The position numbers and the translations under genes were made by a program. Under the pieces are notes generated by a model that was not told where the DNA came from, ran no database searches, and was given only the letters and a program-made list of their open reading frames with translations. This document shows, piece by piece, positions 6,459 through 7,353 of a stretch of DNA of 7,353 nucleotides. The stretch comes from DSQQ01 sp964443075. Its GTDB lineage: Bacteria; Chloroflexota; Anaerolineae; 4572-78; J111. The number at the start of each line of letters is the position of its first letter. The stretch's first letter is position 1. The stretch is from the NCBI GenBank assembly GCA_964443075.1, contig CAYUCB010000366.1:1-7353 (forward strand), in the 5' to 3' direction.

Positions 6459-6590
6459 AGTTACTCGTATCTTCTCAATAACTTAGGGTAAAAGCATCCT
6501 TCGACAGGCTCAGGATGCTTTACAATAGGTACAGTGAGTTGGTCGAAGTGTGCCATTCCCCAGTTTTTTGAGAAAATACAGTTACTCGTA
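6459..6590 (-). promoter_or_regulatory. Pair of 11-bp direct repeats in the hypA leader
   Basis: AGTTACTCGTA occurs exactly at 6459-6469 and 6580-6590 on the plus strand, 121 bases apart. In the direction of transcription the first copy (TACGAGTAACT) begins at the last base of the -10 box and covers the expected start site. The second lies about 20 bases before the hypA GTG. Such placement would suit an operator pair or a paired RNA element, but it may also be a remnant of a duplication. No known regulator site is recognised. Confidence 0.35.
6491..6521 (-). repeat. HPEPVEG-type palindromic repeat forming a leader hairpin
   Basis: AAAGCATCCT (6491-6500) and AGGATGCTTT (6512-6521) form a perfect 10-bp stem around an 11-base loop. 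In the transcript direction the stem is followed by one more U and then ACCC, so it resembles a weak terminator between promoter and hypA. The core CATCCTGAGCCTGTCGAAGG is a widespread dispersed repeat that gives the false peptide HPEPVEG when translated. It is therefore most simply an inserted repeat, which could still act as a leader attenuator. Confidence 0.7.
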
Positions 6591-6618
6591 CTATAGTTTG
6601 TTACACTCGGCAAGTCAA
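6590..6618 (-). promoter_or_regulatory. Sigma-70-like promoter of the hyp operon
   Basis: Read on the minus strand, TTGACT (6618-6613) and TATAGT (6595-6590) are separated by exactly 17 bases. Each box differs from the consensus at one position. Transcription would start near 6583, giving a leader of about 143 nt before the hypA GTG. It lies just downstream of the minus-strand terminator at 6661-6630, as expected for the start of a new transcription unit. No other comparably good promoter was noticed upstream of the operon genes. Confidence 0.75.
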
Positions 6619-6629
6619 GCTTATTGGAC

Positions 6630-6661
6630 AAAAAAATCGTCATCTTTTAGTGATGACGATT
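6630..6661 (-). terminator. Intrinsic terminator upstream of the hyp promoter
   Basis: AATCGTCATC (6635-6644) and GATGACGATT (6652-6661) form a perfect 10-bp stem with a 7-base loop. On the minus strand the stem ends in a run of seven T, two of them paired. There is no T-run on the other side, so it acts on leftward transcripts. It would end transcription coming from the right of the window, about 12 bases before the -35 box of the hyp promoter. Confidence 0.85.
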
Positions 6662-6893
6662 GAAGGTATCATCTCAAAAAGTAGGGGCGAGGTCACTCGA
6701 ATTGATAATATAGATTTCCCAAATGAAATGTGTAGGGGCGTACCCTTGCGGTCGCCCCATATAGGGCCAGCGCAAGGCTGGCCGCTACATAAATCAAATA
6801 GGAACACTATATGAAGGCAAATAAGTCGCCTTTCGAGTGGCCTCGCCCCTACCTTACCGCGAATCATTGAGAGGATACGTTCAAAGGTCATAG
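6651..6893. repeat. Compound inverted repeat, possible MITE-like element
   Basis: GTAGGGGCGAGGTCACTCGA at 6681-6700 continues one base further and matches the complement of 6832-6852 at 20 of 21 positions. Outside these arms 6662-6677 matches the complement of 6867-6882 at 14 of 16. Further out, ATGAC and TTGAA blocks are also shared between 6653-6664 and 6880-6890. The arms are unequal: 3 extra bases separate the blocks on the left and 14 on the right. The interior carries another palindromic element. No transposase gene and no clear target duplication were seen. Confidence 0.65.
6731..6789. repeat. Inner GTAGGGGC-type palindromic repeat with two hairpins
   Basis: TGTAGGGGC (6731-6739) pairs with GCCGCTACA (6781-6789) at 8 of 9 positions. 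Inside are two hairpins. One pairs GGGGCG with CGCCCC at 6735-6758, extended by ACC/GGT past a bulged T. The other pairs GGCCAGC with GCTGGCC at 6765-6783 around GCAAG. The whole could fold as a three-way, cloverleaf-like shape. It belongs to a dispersed repeat type containing GTAGGGGCGTACCCTTGCGG that I recall from environmental genomes. Confidence 0.7.
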
Positions 6894-6966
6894 GCGATAG
6901 CTCAAAATTTGGTTTGATATTTTGGGTCTACCTTAGCTAGAATATCACTATCAGGTTGGTTTGCGC

Positions 6967-7300
6967 TTACCCATTAAAGGGTTTAACCCTAGCGATTGAG
7001 TTTGAGCAAAGGTCAACGTTGCCAAGCCTGTCTCTTAAATCCGCTATATCCTCTTTGTTCACCCAAAGGCTCGAACTCGTGCCGTAACGCAAACCGGCGC
7101 AGGGGGTGGTGATAAGTCCTTGGTTATTTTTTAGTAGCCAGGGCATTGGGTTCGGCCTGTAAAAAAAACCCTGCCACGTATGCCATTTTAGGATTGTTAT
7201 TGATTAAAGGTTGAGGCCGTTTTTTCTTGCCGGCCTTAACCTGGTTAATTTTGCCGCAGAGACAGTTAATGCCTCTGCTATCCGCAGGAGTAGAACAATG
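6967..7300 (-). pseudogene. Possible frameshifted gene remnant, family unknown
   Basis: Two minus-strand frames look protein-like and abut. Upstream, from 7300 to a TAA at 7126-7124, one reads INCLCGKINQVKAGKKRPQP and later NPKMAYVAGFF. Downstream, the other reads PMPWLLKNNQGLITTPCAGL, then SLWVNKEDIADLRDRLGNVD, and stops at TAA 6969-6967. A run of eight T (A8 at 7161-7168) lies where they meet. Losing one T would join them into one frame of about 110 codons. The 5' end has an in-frame TAG at 7303 and no convincing start, so even the joined frame would be a fragment. The family is not recognised. It could be a genuine pseudogene, a homopolymer sequencing error, or chance. Confidence 0.3.
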
Positions 7301-7308
7301 CTACTCCT
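7286..7308. repeat. Small hairpin at the right edge
   Basis: AGGAGTAG (7286-7293) and CTACTCCT (7301-7308) form a perfect 8-bp stem around a 7-base loop. Neither side is followed by a T-run, so a terminator is unlikely. It lies at the 5' edge of the possible gene remnant. Confidence 0.5.
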
Positions 7309-7353
7309 ATCCAAATATCAAATTCAACAATAGGGAACGAGAAATTTGGGTTT

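Larger units (their letters stand above)
6441..7353. other. Long region without an intact gene, rich in repeats
   Basis: These 913 bases hold no complete gene that I can support. From left to right they contain the hypA leader with a hairpin, the promoter, a minus-strand terminator, a compound inverted repeat, about 70 A/T-rich bases with nothing recognisable (6894-6966), a possible frameshifted coding remnant and a small hairpin. No tRNA or rRNA sequence is visible. Both open frames longer than 59 codons run through repeats and are rejected as genes. Confidence 0.7.

Noticed and set aside
6461..6643. Minus-strand frame of 60 codons before hypA
   Set aside because: It contains the peptide HPEPVEG, the usual false translation of a dispersed repeat, spans the promoter and has no family resemblance.
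6640..6891. Minus-strand frame of 83 codons beginning MTFERILSMIRGK
   Set aside because: Nearly all of it is the compound inverted repeat and its stop lies inside the terminator hairpin. The first dozen residues look protein-like, but that stretch is one arm of the repeat.
6978..6990. AGGGTT-T-AACCCT palindrome as an operator
   Set aside because: Only 6 bp per arm, with no promoter beside it; not distinguishable from chance.

Overview
The window is dominated by a minus-strand operon for maturation of [NiFe]-hydrogenase, read from right to left: hypA, hypB, a GNAT acetyltransferase, hypF, hypC, hypD, then a DUF1697 gene and the first 94 codons of a large type III-like restriction endonuclease that leaves the left edge. 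Genes from hypA to hypF overlap or nearly touch. The gaps flanking hypC are about 60 to 70 bases and each holds a palindromic repeat. hypE, the partner of HypF, and the hydrogenase structural genes are not in the window.

Right of hypA lie about 900 bases with no intact gene. In minus-strand order they hold a possible frameshifted gene remnant (7300-6967), a compound inverted repeat around GTAGGGGC-type elements (6893-6651), an intrinsic terminator (6661-6630), a near-consensus promoter (6618-6590) and a leader of about 140 nt with a terminator-like hairpin. The terminator/promoter pair makes the hyp genes their own transcription unit.

The most striking feature is repeat invasion. Short 7-bp-period tandem repeats and perfect palindromes sit between the genes and also inside hypF at four places, always in frame and always in linkers between conserved blocks. 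They account for most of the roughly 100 residues by which this HypF (858 aa) exceeds the usual length. Another repeat supplies the last HypF codons and its stop.

The repeat types (HPEPVEG-type CCTGAGCCTGTCGAAGG, GTAGGGGCG, GACCTGACAGGTTT palindromes, CCCCAAA and GTAGACA heptamers, TTCCCACGC-type palindrome) together with this restriction enzyme family suggest an environmental bacterium of Chloroflexota (Anaerolineae-like) type. That assignment is an inference from general familiarity and was not tested.

Together, HypF and the absent HypE would make the cyanide ligand, HypC and HypD would assemble the Fe(CN)2CO unit, and HypA and HypB would insert nickel. The acetyltransferase and DUF1697 protein have no known role in this pathway. 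The restriction enzyme at the end is a defence-type gene placed directly behind the operon.
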